DNA of 64,000 bases, from assembly GCA_016704655.1 (NCBI GenBank), contig JADIZR010000002.1, positions 310,001 through 374,000 of the forward strand, in the 5' to 3' direction. The stretch's first letter is position 1; the number at the start of each line of letters is the position of its first letter. The notes under the pieces are model-generated. The model was not told where the DNA came from. It did no database searches and saw only the letters and a program-made list of their open reading frames with translations. Positions 16,586 through 25,056 of the stretch are shown here, piece by piece. Origin of the DNA: Pseudomonadota bacterium (lineage in GTDB: Bacteria; Pseudomonadota; Gammaproteobacteria; Steroidobacterales; Steroidobacteraceae). The position numbers were made by a program, and so were the translations under genes.

Positions 16586-17265
16586 GTTCAAGCGGACGGC
16601 CGTCGGGCAGGAAAGGCAGAAGAAAGGCAGTCCGCAAGCCCCCGCCGCACTGGCGCAAGTTCCTGACCCAGGCCGAGCTGGAGCTGCCTCCGCCTGCGGG
16701 CGGTGCGCCGGCCAGCGATTCCGACGACCGCACCGACGAGTTCGACTACGCCGAGCCATCGGAACTCGCGTGGTGGCAGACCAGGCCCTTCGTCGCGGGC
16801 CTGACCGTCGCGTGCATCGCCTTGGCGGTGCTGGCCGTTACCTCGATGATGAATGCATCGCGTGATCGCGAAGCAGCACGTGCGGCTGCCGAACGCGAAC
16901 AGACCCTGACGCTGCGGGCGATCAACAGCGTGCGCTCGTTGCGCATCACGCCTAATCCCCGCAGCTGGTCCGGTGCGCCGGACTTGACGCTGGACTGGCC
17001 CGAGCCGCCGCAACTGCTCGAGCTGCGTCTGGCCGTGGGCTACTCGCCATTCCTGACCTTCGCCGTGATCGTGGACAAGGTCGATCACGGCCGGGTGCTG
17101 GTCGCCGAACGCCTGACCCCGGATTCCAACAAGGAACTGCGGTTGTCGCTCAACAGTTCGGCGTTCGGTCCTGGCGAGTACCGCCTGCGCCTGCAGGGCT
17201 ATACGTGGCGCGGTGATCGCGTCGATGTGGGCTGGGTACGGTTGCTAGTCACCGATCCGCGCTGA
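16582..17265 (+). CDS. Single-pass membrane protein with periplasmic beta domain, unknown function
   Basis: This 227-residue protein begins with a basic, disordered N-terminus (RKGRRKAVRKPPPHWRK) and an acidic linker. One transmembrane helix follows (FVAGLTVACIALAVLAVTSM, residues about 73-92), then a short coiled stretch rich in Arg/Glu/Ala and a C-terminal beta-rich domain of about 110 residues. The topology is probably inside to outside. It shares the ATGA overlap with the FFLEELY-type gene, so the two are likely co-translated. I do not recognise the family. Confidence 0.55.
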   Translation: MSSSGRPSGRKGRRKAVRKPPPHWRKFLTQAELELPPPAGGAPASDSDDRTDEFDYAEPSELAWWQTRPFVAGLTVACIALAVLAVTSMMNASRDREAARAAAEREQTLTLRAINSVRSLRITPNPRSWSGAPDLTLDWPEPPQLLELRLAVGYSPFLTFAVIVDKVDHGRVLVAERLTPDSNKELRLSLNSSAFGPGEYRLRLQGYTWRGDRVDVGWVRLLVTDPR

Positions 17266-17278
17266 CTTGCGCCTGGGC

Positions 17279-19771
17279 CTAGAAATCCGCCCGCAGCGCC
17301 TGCATCGGCGGGTGCGAGACAACTGAACGCGCCGCCAGGATGCCAGCCGTGCCCACCAGCACCGCGCCACCGACGATGCCGACCAGCCACACGCGCGGAT
17401 CGGGCGAGTACTGCAGGTCGAAGACCTGCTTCGCCAGCAGGTAACCGACCGCGGTCGCGCCCGCTGCGGCGAGCAACCCGGCGAGCGCGCCGAGCACGAT
17501 GAATTCGGCGGCCACGCCCTGGAACACCACGCTGCGGCTCGCACCGAGCGTGCGCAGCATCGCGCTTTCGTAGCGCCGCTCGTCGCGCGTCGACTGCACC
17601 GCTGCGAGCAGCACCATGAGCCCTGCCGCCAGCGTGAACAGGAACACGTACTGCACCGCGAGGCTCGCCTTGTTCATCACGTCGCGCACCTGCCCGAGCA
17701 GGGCCTCGATGTCGATGAGGGTGACCTCGGGGAATTGCCGCACCAGGTCGACCAGCAGCGGCCGCTGCTGCGGCTCGACGTGCACGCTGGTGATGAGCGT
17801 GCCGGTCGCGCTTTCGAGCACGCCGGGCGAGAACACGACGAAAAAATTCGGCTTGAACGTGTCCCAGCGGACTTCACGCAGGCTCGTGATCCTGCCGGTG
17901 ACGGCCTCACCCGCGATGTCGTACGTCAGCGTGTCGCCGAGCTTCAGGCCCAGGCGCTCGGCGTAGTCGACCTCGACCGAAATCTGCGGCGCGCCGTCCC
18001 TTGCCGGCGGCCACCACTCGCCCGCGACGATCCTGTTGCCGGGCGAGAGCTCTGCGGACCACGTGAGGTTGGCCTCGCGCTCGACGAATTCGTTCGCGCG
18101 CTCACCCTGGAACGTGATTTTCTCGACCGGCGTGCCGTTGACGGCGCTGAGACGCGCCCGCAGCATCGGCACGAGTTCCGTCGCCGGCAGCCCGGCTTGC
18201 GCGAGGAACTGCTCGACGCCCGCGCCCTCGTCGGGGCGGATGTTGATCATGAAGTAGTTGGGTGCATCGGTCGGCAGGCTGCGCTGCCAGTCCCGCAGCA
18301 GGTCGTCACGCACCAGTGCGAGCAGCAGCAGCACCATGAAGCCGAGGCCGAAGGCCACGATCTGCACGATGCTGTCGCGGCCACGTCGTGCGATGTTCGC
18401 GAGGCCGTAGCGCCAGGCCACGCCCACACCGCTGCGCAGCGGCGCCAGCAATCTCACCAGCACCCAGCCGGCGACGGCGAGCAGCAGGAACGTCGCGCCG
18501 AGACCGCCTGCCACGTAGCCCACGAGCTGCGGATCGCGCACGATCCAGTACAGCAGCGCGAGCACGGCACCGATCGCCAGGCCGTAGACGACCGTGTAGC
18601 GCAGCGGCGGTGGTTCGAGATCGCGGCGCAGGACACGGGCAGGGGGCACACGCTTCAGGCGCAGCAGCGGCGGCAGCGCGAACCCGACGAGCACGACGAC
18701 CGCGGTGACGACACCCAGCAGGAACGCATCGGCCGAGGGCGGCGGCAGGTCGCCGCGCAGCAGGTCGCGCAGCAGCCAGGCGATGCCGGATTGCGCGACG
18801 TAACCGATCGCCGTGCCGGCGACGGCGGTCACGACGGCGATCGCGACCAGCTGGACCACCGTCTGTGTCAGCACGAACCGCTGCGGCGCGCCCATGCACT
18901 TCATCAGCGCCACGGTGTCGAGGTGACGACGCGCGTAACGCTGCGCCGCCATCGCCACCGCGATGGCCGAGAGCAGTACGCTCACCAGGCTCGTGAGCGA
19001 AAGAAACCGTCCCGCGCGATCGGCCGAGGCGCGAATCTGCGGGCTGGCGTCGGCAATCGACCGCACCCGCTCACCGCGTTGCTTGCCCGCCTCGAGCCAC
19101 TCGCGGAAGTCGTCGACCGGTGCGGGCTCGCCGGCAAACAGCACGGCCCGGCTCACGCGACTGCCGGGCTGCACCAGTTGGGTGGCCGGCAGATCGGCGC
19201 GGTTGATCAGCAGTGTCGCCGCGAGATCGGCGAAGCCGCTGCCCTGGTCGGGGCGATAGTCCAGCACCCGCGTGACCCGGACGGTGTGCGCGCCGACCGT
19301 GAGGCTCGCGCCCACCTGCGCACCGAGCTTCGCGAGCAACCGCGAGTCGGCCCATGCCTCGCCCGGCGCGGGAATGTCGTCGGTGACCACGCCAGCGCCA
19401 AAGGGCTGGTCCGCCGTCTTCAGGCGACCGCGCAACGGATAGCCTGCGCCGACGGCACGCAGCGCGATCAGGGACGATTCCTGGCCGAAAAACACCACGC
19501 TCGGCATCGACTCGAGGCGCGCTGAGCGCAGGCCCCTCCGGGCCGCTTCCGCCGCGTAGGCGTCTGCAATGGGTCGCGCGGACTCGAGACGCAGGTCGGC
19601 GGCCAGCACTTCACCAGCCTGCCGCTCGACCGCCAGGCCGATACGGCTGGTGAAAAATCCGACCGCCGTCAGCGAGGCGACCGCCACCAGCAGCGCGAGC
19701 ACGAGCACGGCGAGTTCGCCGGACTTTAAGTCCCGCAACAGATTGCGCAGTGCGAAGGTGAGCGAAGGCAT
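17279..19771 (-). CDS. ybbP: ABC transporter permease, YbbP-like (FtsX domains)
   Basis: This 830-residue inner membrane permease is of the MacB/FtsX (type VII ABC) group. It opens with FALRNLLRDLKSGELAVLVLALL (read in two pieces), the usual cytoplasmic-helix start. It has a large periplasmic domain (about residues 50-250), a central block of membrane helices and a C-terminal FtsX domain whose last helices include FIVLGALAGLLAAAGATAVG. Length matches E. coli YbbP (about 800). It works with the ATPase encoded just upstream (19779-20459, 7-base gap). Together with the divergent TesA-like gene this is the conserved ybbA-ybbP-tesA locus. The transported or extracted substrate is not established. 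Confidence 0.85.
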   Translation of the reverse strand: MPSLTFALRNLLRDLKSGELAVLVLALLVAVASLTAVGFFTSRIGLAVERQAGEVLAADLRLESARPIADAYAAEAARRGLRSARLESMPSVVFFGQESSLIALRAVGAGYPLRGRLKTADQPFGAGVVTDDIPAPGEAWADSRLLAKLGAQVGASLTVGAHTVRVTRVLDYRPDQGSGFADLAATLLINRADLPATQLVQPGSRVSRAVLFAGEPAPVDDFREWLEAGKQRGERVRSIADASPQIRASADRAGRFLSLTSLVSVLLSAIAVAMAAQRYARRHLDTVALMKCMGAPQRFVLTQTVVQLVAIAVVTAVAGTAIGYVAQSGIAWLLRDLLRGDLPPPSADAFLLGVVTAVVVLVGFALPPLLRLKRVPPARVLRRDLEPPPLRYTVVYGLAIGAVLALLYWIVRDPQLVGYVAGGLGATFLLLAVAGWVLVRLLAPLRSGVGVAWRYGLANIARRGRDSIVQIVAFGLGFMVLLLLALVRDDLLRDWQRSLPTDAPNYFMINIRPDEGAGVEQFLAQAGLPATELVPMLRARLSAVNGTPVEKITFQGERANEFVEREANLTWSAELSPGNRIVAGEWWPPARDGAPQISVEVDYAERLGLKLGDTLTYDIAGEAVTGRITSLREVRWDTFKPNFFVVFSPGVLESATGTLITSVHVEPQQRPLLVDLVRQFPEVTLIDIEALLGQVRDVMNKASLAVQYVFLFTLAAGLMVLLAAVQSTRDERRYESAMLRTLGASRSVVFQGVAAEFIVLGALAGLLAAAGATAVGYLLAKQVFDLQYSPDPRVWLVGIVGGAVLVGTAGILAARSVVSHPPMQALRADF

Positions 19772-19778
19772 CTGCAGT

Positions 19779-20459
19779 TCAACCCGGGACGACGCGCCCG
19801 GCCTCGAGACGGACGATGCGGTCGCAGCGCGCAGCCAGCTGCCGGTCGTGGGTCACGAGCACGAGCGTCGCCTGCGTCGCGCGGTTGAGCCCGAACAGCA
19901 GGTCCATGATCTTTTCGCCCGTTGCGGCGTCCAGGTTGCCGGTCGGCTCGTCGGCGAAGAGCACGTCCGGTTCACGCACGAACGCGCGCGCGATGGCGAC
20001 GCGCTGCTGCTCGCCGCCCGACAATTGCCGCGGATAGTGACCGACGCGTTCGGCCAGGCCCACGCGACCGAGCACTTCGCGTGCAGCGGCGCGCGCATCG
20101 GGCCGACGCGCAAGTTCGAGCGGCAGCATCACGTTCTCGAGGGCCGTTAGCGACGGCACCAGGTGGAAAGACTGGAAGACGAAGCCGACGTGGTTGGCCC
20201 GCGCCGCTGCGCGACCGTCCTCGTCGAGCTGCGTCAGGTCGCTGCCCGACAGCAATGCACGGCCCGAGGTCGGTTCGTCGAGGCCCGCGAGCAGGGCGAG
20301 CAGCGTCGACTTGCCGGCGCCCGACGCACCGATGATCGCGACCGATTCGCCGCGCCGGATCGACAGCGACACGTCCGACAGAATGGCCAGCGTTCCCTCG
20401 GGACTGCTAACCTGCTTGCCCAGCCCTTCCGCTGCCAGCACCACCGTCGTGTCGTTCAT
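19779..20459 (-). CDS. ybbA: ABC transporter ATP-binding protein, YbbA-like
   Basis: This 226-residue ATPase is the partner of the YbbP-like permease. It shows Walker A GASGAGKSTLL, a Q-loop at GFVFQSFHLVPSLTALENV, the signature QLSGGEQQRVAIARA, Walker B VLFADEPTGNLD and the switch His in LVLVTHD. The start is placed at ATG 20459 (MNDTTVVLAAEGLGK), because the upstream in-frame residues are Arg/Ala noise and overlap the divergent esterase gene. The two divergent start codons overlap by 11 bases. One short region must therefore serve both transcripts, or each promoter must lie inside the other gene. Confidence 0.88.
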   Translation of the reverse strand: MNDTTVVLAAEGLGKQVSSPEGTLAILSDVSLSIRRGESVAIIGASGAGKSTLLALLAGLDEPTSGRALLSGSDLTQLDEDGRAAARANHVGFVFQSFHLVPSLTALENVMLPLELARRPDARAAAREVLGRVGLAERVGHYPRQLSGGEQQRVAIARAFVREPDVLFADEPTGNLDAATGEKIMDLLFGLNRATQATLVLVTHDRQLAARCDRIVRLEAGRVVPG

Positions 20460-21114
20460 CAAAGCCTGCTTTTCGCTCGCTGCCATTCGTGTCCTGTGCC
20501 TCGTCCTGCTCGTCTGCGGCGGGTCCCTGCCCGCCCGTGCGACGGATGCGCCGGCGGCCGCCCCCACCATCCTGGTCCTGGGCGACAGCCTCAGCGCGGG
20601 TTACGGAATCCGGGTCGAGCAGGGCTGGGTGGCCCTGCTGCAGTCCCGGTTGCGCGCCAAAGGGTACGGTCACCGCGTCGTCAACGCCAGTTCGAGCGGC
20701 GAGACCACCGGCGGCGCACTGGCCCGGCTGCCCCGGGCCCTGGCCACGCACCGGCCGGCGATCGTCATCGTGGAACTGGGCGGCAACGACGGACTGCGGG
20801 GCCTCCCCGTCGCCGACATTCGCCGCAACTTCGAAGCCATCATCCGCAATTCGCAGCAGGCAGGGGCGAAAGTCCTGCTGGTCGGCATGAAGATCCCGCC
20901 CAACTATGGTCCCGCCTACACCCGCGACTTCTACGGCCTGTATGGCGACCTGGCGCGCCAATACAAGCTGCCGAGCGTGCCTTTTCTGCTCGCGAACGTG
21001 GCCCCCGACGAGGCGCTCTTCCAGGAAGACGGCATCCATCCCACCGCGGCCGCCCAGCCCCAGTTGCTGGACGAGGTCTGGCCGCACCTGCAACCGCTGC
21101 TGGCCCGGAAGTAG
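20449..21114 (+). CDS. tesA: Arylesterase / acyl-CoA thioesterase I-like SGNH hydrolase
   Basis: This is a periplasmic GDSL/SGNH hydrolase of about 221 residues (E. coli TesA has 208 with its signal). The signal peptide reads CFSLAAIRVLCLVLLVCGG, with cleavage after ARA. SGNH blocks are visible in order: GDSLSAGYG (nucleophile Ser), SSSGETTGG (Gly), LGGNDG (Asn) and the catalytic DGIHPT (Asp and His). The start is taken as GTG 20449, the nearest start before the signal peptide; it overlaps the 5' end of the divergent ybbA gene. TesA-type enzymes cleave acyl thioesters, lysophospholipids and aryl esters. Confidence 0.85.
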   Translation: MSFIKACFSLAAIRVLCLVLLVCGGSLPARATDAPAAAPTILVLGDSLSAGYGIRVEQGWVALLQSRLRAKGYGHRVVNASSSGETTGGALARLPRALATHRPAIVIVELGGNDGLRGLPVADIRRNFEAIIRNSQQAGAKVLLVGMKIPPNYGPAYTRDFYGLYGDLARQYKLPSVPFLLANVAPDEALFQEDGIHPTAAAQPQLLDEVWPHLQPLLARK

Positions 21115-21179
21115 CCGCTACCGATTTCTGCGCATCACGAGCCGGTGTTTTCGGGTCGCTGCGCTGTTATATAGACCGG

Positions 21180-22952
21180 ATGACGCTGACCGCGGCCACC
21201 ACTGCGGGCGCAACCACCAGGGGACCCGTCTTGGAAAAGATCTGGCTGCAGCATTACCCGGCCGGCGTGCCGGCCGAAATCAACCCGTCCGAGTACCGCT
21301 CGCTGCGCGAGCTGATCGAGCAGGCCATCGCGCAGCATCGCGACCGGCCGTGCTTTACCTGCATGGACCGCACCCTGACCTACGGCGACCTCGACGTGCT
21401 CGCCAGTCGCTTCGCGGCGTACCTGCAGCGGGTCGCCCGGCTGCGCAAGGGTGACCGCATCGCGCTGATGCTGCCGAACGTGCTGCAGTACCCCGTCGCG
21501 ATCCTCGGCGCCTTCCGGGCGGGCCTCACGATCGTCAACACCAACCCGATGTACACGCCGCGCGAACTGCAGCACCAGCTGCACGATTCCGGCGCGCGGG
21601 CGATCCTGATCCTGGAGAACTTCGCGCACACGCTGGCCGAGGTGCAGCACGACGTGCACCTCGACACCGTGATCGTCACGGGCGTCGGCGACCTGCTCGC
21701 CTTCCCGAAATCGCTGCTGGTCAACTTCGTGTTGCGCCACGTGAAGAAGCAGGTGCCGGAGTACAGCCTGCCCGGCGCGGTGAGCCTGACGGAAGCGTTG
21801 AGCAAGGGTCGCTACGAGAACCTGGAGCGCGTCGAGCTCGAACACGAGGACATCGCGTTCCTGCAGTACACCGGCGGCACCACGGGCGTGTCGAAAGGTG
21901 CCGTACTCACGCACCGCAACCTCATCGCCAACGTCCTGCAGTCCGAGGCATGGATCCGTCCGCAGCTCGATCCCGGCGAAGCGCTGATCGCGATCACGGC
22001 GCTGCCGCTGTACCACATCTTCGCGCTGACGGCGAACAGCCTGACGATGATCAAGCTCGGCGCGCACAACATCCTGATTCCGAACCCGCGCGACTTCGCC
22101 GCCTTCGTCAAGGAACTGTCACGGTACCGCTTCTCGTTCTTCGCGGGCGTCAACACGCTCTTCAATGCGTTGCTGCACACGAAGGGCTTCGACAGCCTGG
22201 ATTTCAGCGGCCTGCGCGTGAGCCTTGGCGGCGGCATGGCCGTGCAGCAGGCCGTGGCCGAACGCTGGAAGGCAGTGACGGGCAACGTGCTGACGCAGGC
22301 CTGGGGCCTCACCGAAACCTCGCCCGCCGCGTGCATCAACCGGCCGGGCGACGACTTCAACGGCTCGATCGGCCTGCCGATCTCGTCGACGATCATCACC
22401 ATCCGCGACGACGACGGCAATGCGTTGCCGCAGGGCCAGTCCGGCGAGATCTGCGTGGAAGGCCCGCAGGTGATGCGCTGCTACTGGAACCGTCCAGACG
22501 AGACTGAGAAAGTCATGTTGCCGGGCCAGGTGCTGCGCACGGGCGATATCGGCTACATGGACGCGAGGGGTTTCGTTTACATCGAAGACCGCAAGAAGGA
22601 CATGATCCTCGTGTCGGGCTTCAACGTGTACCCGAACGAAGTGGAAGGCGTCGCCGTGACGCATCCGGGTGTGCTGGAGGTGGCTGCGGTGGCACAGCCG
22701 GACGAGCGCGCGGGCGAAGTGGTCGCGCTGTTCGTCGTGCGCAAGGATCCGTCGCTGACGGAAGAAGCGCTGATCGAGCACAGCCGCAAGCAGCTGACGG
22801 GCTACAAGGTGCCGAAGCGCGTTTACTTCATGGATGAACTGCCGAAGACCAACGTCGGCAAGATCCTGCGGCGCGAGCTGAAGGATTCGTTGAAGCCACG
22901 ACCGACAGAATCGGTAGCTGCTGCACCGGTCGTCGCGCCGCACGGTCACTGA
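21180..22952 (+). CDS. fadD: Long-chain fatty acid-CoA ligase (FadD-like)
   Basis: This 590-residue acyl-CoA synthetase activates free fatty acids to acyl-CoA at the inner membrane for beta-oxidation or lipid synthesis. The match to E. coli FadD is clear along the whole length: KIWLQHYPAGVPAEI at the N-terminus, the ATP motif YTGGTTGVSKGAVLTH, ALPLYHIFALT, the hinge region DRKKDMILVSGFNVYPNEVE and the catalytic Lys region NVGKILRRELKD. ATG 21180 adds about 17 residues compared with E. coli FadD; a TTG at 21231 sits at the usual N-terminus. A TATATAG sequence at 21168-21174 may be part of the promoter, which would leave almost no leader. It could supply acyl-CoA to the WS/DGAT at 12.5 kb. Confidence 0.92.
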   Translation: MTLTAATTAGATTRGPVLEKIWLQHYPAGVPAEINPSEYRSLRELIEQAIAQHRDRPCFTCMDRTLTYGDLDVLASRFAAYLQRVARLRKGDRIALMLPNVLQYPVAILGAFRAGLTIVNTNPMYTPRELQHQLHDSGARAILILENFAHTLAEVQHDVHLDTVIVTGVGDLLAFPKSLLVNFVLRHVKKQVPEYSLPGAVSLTEALSKGRYENLERVELEHEDIAFLQYTGGTTGVSKGAVLTHRNLIANVLQSEAWIRPQLDPGEALIAITALPLYHIFALTANSLTMIKLGAHNILIPNPRDFAAFVKELSRYRFSFFAGVNTLFNALLHTKGFDSLDFSGLRVSLGGGMAVQQAVAERWKAVTGNVLTQAWGLTETSPAACINRPGDDFNGSIGLPISSTIITIRDDDGNALPQGQSGEICVEGPQVMRCYWNRPDETEKVMLPGQVLRTGDIGYMDARGFVYIEDRKKDMILVSGFNVYPNEVEGVAVTHPGVLEVAAVAQPDERAGEVVALFVVRKDPSLTEEALIEHSRKQLTGYKVPKRVYFMDELPKTNVGKILRRELKDSLKPRPTESVAAAPVVAPHGH

Positions 22953-23000
22953 CACTGCACCGAGGGCCAGAGCGTTAGATCGTCGAAGTTGTGGTGGAAT

Positions 23001-23021
23001 AGACCAGTTGATAGACTAGTC
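23001..23021 (+). promoter_or_regulatory. Probable operator of the Phd/VapC-type pair
   Basis: Two imperfect direct repeats, TAGACCAGT (23001-23009) and TAGACTAGT (23013-23021), sit 12 bases apart about 25 bases before the antitoxin ATG. The second overlaps the palindrome GACTAGTC. GAGGAA before the ATG is the ribosome binding site. Toxin-antitoxin pairs of this type are normally repressed by their own antitoxin bound at such repeats; that role is inferred here. Confidence 0.4.
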
Positions 23022-23042
23022 GCTCACTGAGGAACCGCCACC

Positions 23043-23294
23043 ATGAAGACCGAAATCGGCGCCTACGACGCGAAGACGCGGCTTCCCGAGCTGCTGCGGC
23101 AGGTGAAGGCTGGCAAGCGCTTCACCATCACCAACCGTGGCGCAGCGATTGCGGACCTCGTGCCGAGCGAGACCGCCCGGGCGCCGGACGCACGGGCGGC
23201 CATCGAGAAATTCCAGGCCTTCCTGCGTGACAATCCGGTCCAGCCAGGCCGCAAGCCGAGCATCAAGTCGCTCATCGAGGAAGGCCGCGAGTGA
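23043..23294 (+). CDS. Type II antitoxin, Phd/YefM family
   Basis: This 83-residue antitoxin begins with the Phd/YefM fold that binds operator DNA (MKTEIGAYDAKTRLPELLRQ, then VKAGKRFTITNRGAAIADLV). The C-terminal ~35 residues (IEKFQAFLRDNPVQ onward) are the likely toxin-binding tail. It should neutralise the PIN-domain toxin encoded next and repress its own promoter. The stop overlaps the toxin start (GTGA at 23291-23294), so the two are translated together. Confidence 0.85.
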   Translation: MKTEIGAYDAKTRLPELLRQVKAGKRFTITNRGAAIADLVPSETARAPDARAAIEKFQAFLRDNPVQPGRKPSIKSLIEEGRE

Positions 23295-23722
23295 ACTTTG
23301 TGCTCGACGCCTCCGTCACCATGGCCTGGCTGTTGGGCGACTCGAAGCCAGCCGACCGTGCCTACGCGCAGGGCGCCCTGGAAGCATTGAAGCACGCGGA
23401 TCGCCACGCCGAAGTGCCGGTAACGTGGGCTCTCGAGGTGTCAAACGTCATCGCACGCGCCGAAGCGAAAAGTCTGCTCGCGGAGGCACAAAGCAAGGCA
23501 TTTCTAGAAATGCTCTCGAACGCGCCGATACGTACCGACGGCGCAACCTGCGCGCAGGCACTGGGCAGCACCCTGGACCTCGCGCGACGCTACCATTTGT
23601 CAGCCTACGACGCCTCGTACCTCGAGCTTGCGCTGCGAGCTGGACTGCCGCTTGCCACCCTGGACGCGGATCTCGCCAAAGCGGCGCGCAAAGCGGGCGT
23701 GAAGCGCTTCACTCTCAGTTAG
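23291..23722 (+). CDS. PIN-domain toxin, VapC family
   Basis: This 143-residue PIN-domain ribonuclease toxin has its acidic active-site residues in the expected places: LDASVTMAW (first Asp), ALEVSNVI (Glu), SAYDASYLELAL (Asp) and ATLDADLAKAA (Asp). VapC toxins usually cleave tRNAs or rRNA and stop growth. The start is GTG 23291, overlapping the antitoxin stop. Pairing of a Phd/YefM-type antitoxin with a PIN toxin is common. The target RNA cannot be read from the sequence. Confidence 0.88.
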   Translation: MNFVLDASVTMAWLLGDSKPADRAYAQGALEALKHADRHAEVPVTWALEVSNVIARAEAKSLLAEAQSKAFLEMLSNAPIRTDGATCAQALGSTLDLARRYHLSAYDASYLELALRAGLPLATLDADLAKAARKAGVKRFTLS

Positions 23723-23796
23723 GCGAGCGATTCGGTCGTGCCGCTCGATCACCGGCGCTGATGTACGTTGCAGCAGGATCGACATTGAGGTGATTT

Positions 23797-24339
23797 GTGG
23801 CGCTGGGCGCAACGATGTACGTGTTCGAGGTGCGCCTGGCCGATGCCGATCGGGGCGTCTACGAAACGCTGACGCTGCGGGTCGCACGTCATCCGTCCGA
23901 GACCGCCGAGTACCTCGTCACCCGCCTGTTCGCCTACTGCCTCGAGTACGCCGAGGGCATCGCGTTTTCGAAGGGCCTCTCCGATCCGGATGAGCCGGCG
24001 ATCAGCGTGCGCGACCTGACCGGCGTGCTGCAAACCTGGATCGACATCGGCGCCCCGGATGCGGCCCGGCTGCACAAGGCAGCGAAGGCGGCACCGAACG
24101 TGGCCGTGTACGTGCATCGGGACCCGGATCAACTGCTGGCAAAGCTCGCTGGCGAGCGAATTCACCGTGCCGATGCGTTGCGCGTCTGCGTAGTGGATCG
24201 GGACCTGCTCGCGGCATTCGTCGAGCGCCTGGACCGGCGCATGGATTTCGACCTGGCCATCTCGGATCGAACGATTTACCTGACGCTCGGCGACGAGACC
24301 TTCACGGGCGCGGTCGATGTAAGGCGGATCGTGGCCTGA
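23797..24339 (+). CDS. yaeQ: YaeQ family protein
   Basis: This 180-residue YaeQ-family protein has a PD-(D/E)XK nuclease-like fold and unclear function; E. coli YaeQ can affect loss of RfaH. Hallmarks are MYVFEVRLADADRGVYETL at the start, HPSETAEYLVTRLFAYCLEY, FSKGLSDPDEPA (catalytic-like acidic residues), WIDIGAPDAARLHKA and a C-terminal YLTLGDETFTG. The length is normal. GTG 23797 or the ATG at 23815 could be the start. It is convergent with kdpE, with 9 bases between the stops. Confidence 0.85.
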   Translation: MALGATMYVFEVRLADADRGVYETLTLRVARHPSETAEYLVTRLFAYCLEYAEGIAFSKGLSDPDEPAISVRDLTGVLQTWIDIGAPDAARLHKAAKAAPNVAVYVHRDPDQLLAKLAGERIHRADALRVCVVDRDLLAAFVERLDRRMDFDLAISDRTIYLTLGDETFTGAVDVRRIVA

Positions 24340-24348
24340 GTCCTGCCG

Positions 24349-25056
24349 TCATTCTTCGTCCAGGTCTCCTGGTCGCAACCGGTAGCCGATTCCCGCTTCA
24401 GTCACCAGGAACTGCGGGCGCCGCGGATCGGGCTCGAGCTTGTCGCGCAACCCTTTGACGCATACACGCAGCGCGCCGGAGTCCCCGACACGGTCCGGAC
24501 CCCAGACCTCGCGCAGCAACTGTCGCGCAGTGACGATCATCCCGGAATGGCGCGCGAGGCAGTCGAGTACTCGGTACTCCAGCGGGGTCAGGTGCACCGT
24601 GCCGCCCGGTCCGCGCGCAACACGACGGGTCAGGTCGATGCAGGTCTCGCCGAGCGAGAGCAGCGGCAGGGTATCCGCGCCACGCGACGCTCGGCGCAGC
24701 CCGGCCCGTACGCGTGCCAGCAACTCGGCCGCGCTGAATGGCTTCGTCACGTAGTCGTCGGCACCCGCGTCCAGCGCCGCAACTTTCTGGGACTCCATCG
24801 TGCGCGCCGACAGCACGACCACCGGCACAGGCGACCACGCCCGGACACGACGAATCAGCGCCAGGCCATCGTCGTCCGGCAACCCAAGATCGACCAGCAA
24901 CAGGTCGGGCTTGTGCGTGCGCGCCTCGATCTCGCCGCGTTCCGCGCTGCCTGCCTCGATGACCCGGTAGTTCTCCGCCTCCAGCAGGATGCGCAATACC
25001 GCGCGGATGCCTGGCTCGTCCTCGATGACCAGGATCAGGTGCATCGCCTGCGTCAT
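24349..25056 (-). CDS. kdpE: Response regulator KdpE
   Basis: This 235-residue OmpR-family response regulator controls the kdp operon. The receiver domain has the acidic pocket Glu12/Asp13, the phospho-acceptor Asp56 (LLVDLGLPDDDG) and Lys105 (YVTKPF). The C-terminal winged helix shows LTPLEYRVLDCLARH and a recognition region ending TEAGIGYRL. It overlaps kdpD by four bases and is the last gene of the operon, so it is co-transcribed with the system it regulates. Confidence 0.93.
   Translation of the reverse strand: MTQAMHLILVIEDEPGIRAVLRILLEAENYRVIEAGSAERGEIEARTHKPDLLLVDLGLPDDDGLALIRRVRAWSPVPVVVLSARTMESQKVAALDAGADDYVTKPFSAAELLARVRAGLRRASRGADTLPLLSLGETCIDLTRRVARGPGGTVHLTPLEYRVLDCLARHSGMIVTARQLLREVWGPDRVGDSGALRVCVKGLRDKLEPDPRRPQFLVTEAGIGYRLRPGDLDEE

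Noticed and set aside
17735..19525. A 596-codon + strand frame antisense to the YbbP-like permease
   Set aside because: Composition is that of an antisense shadow; the permease is well supported.
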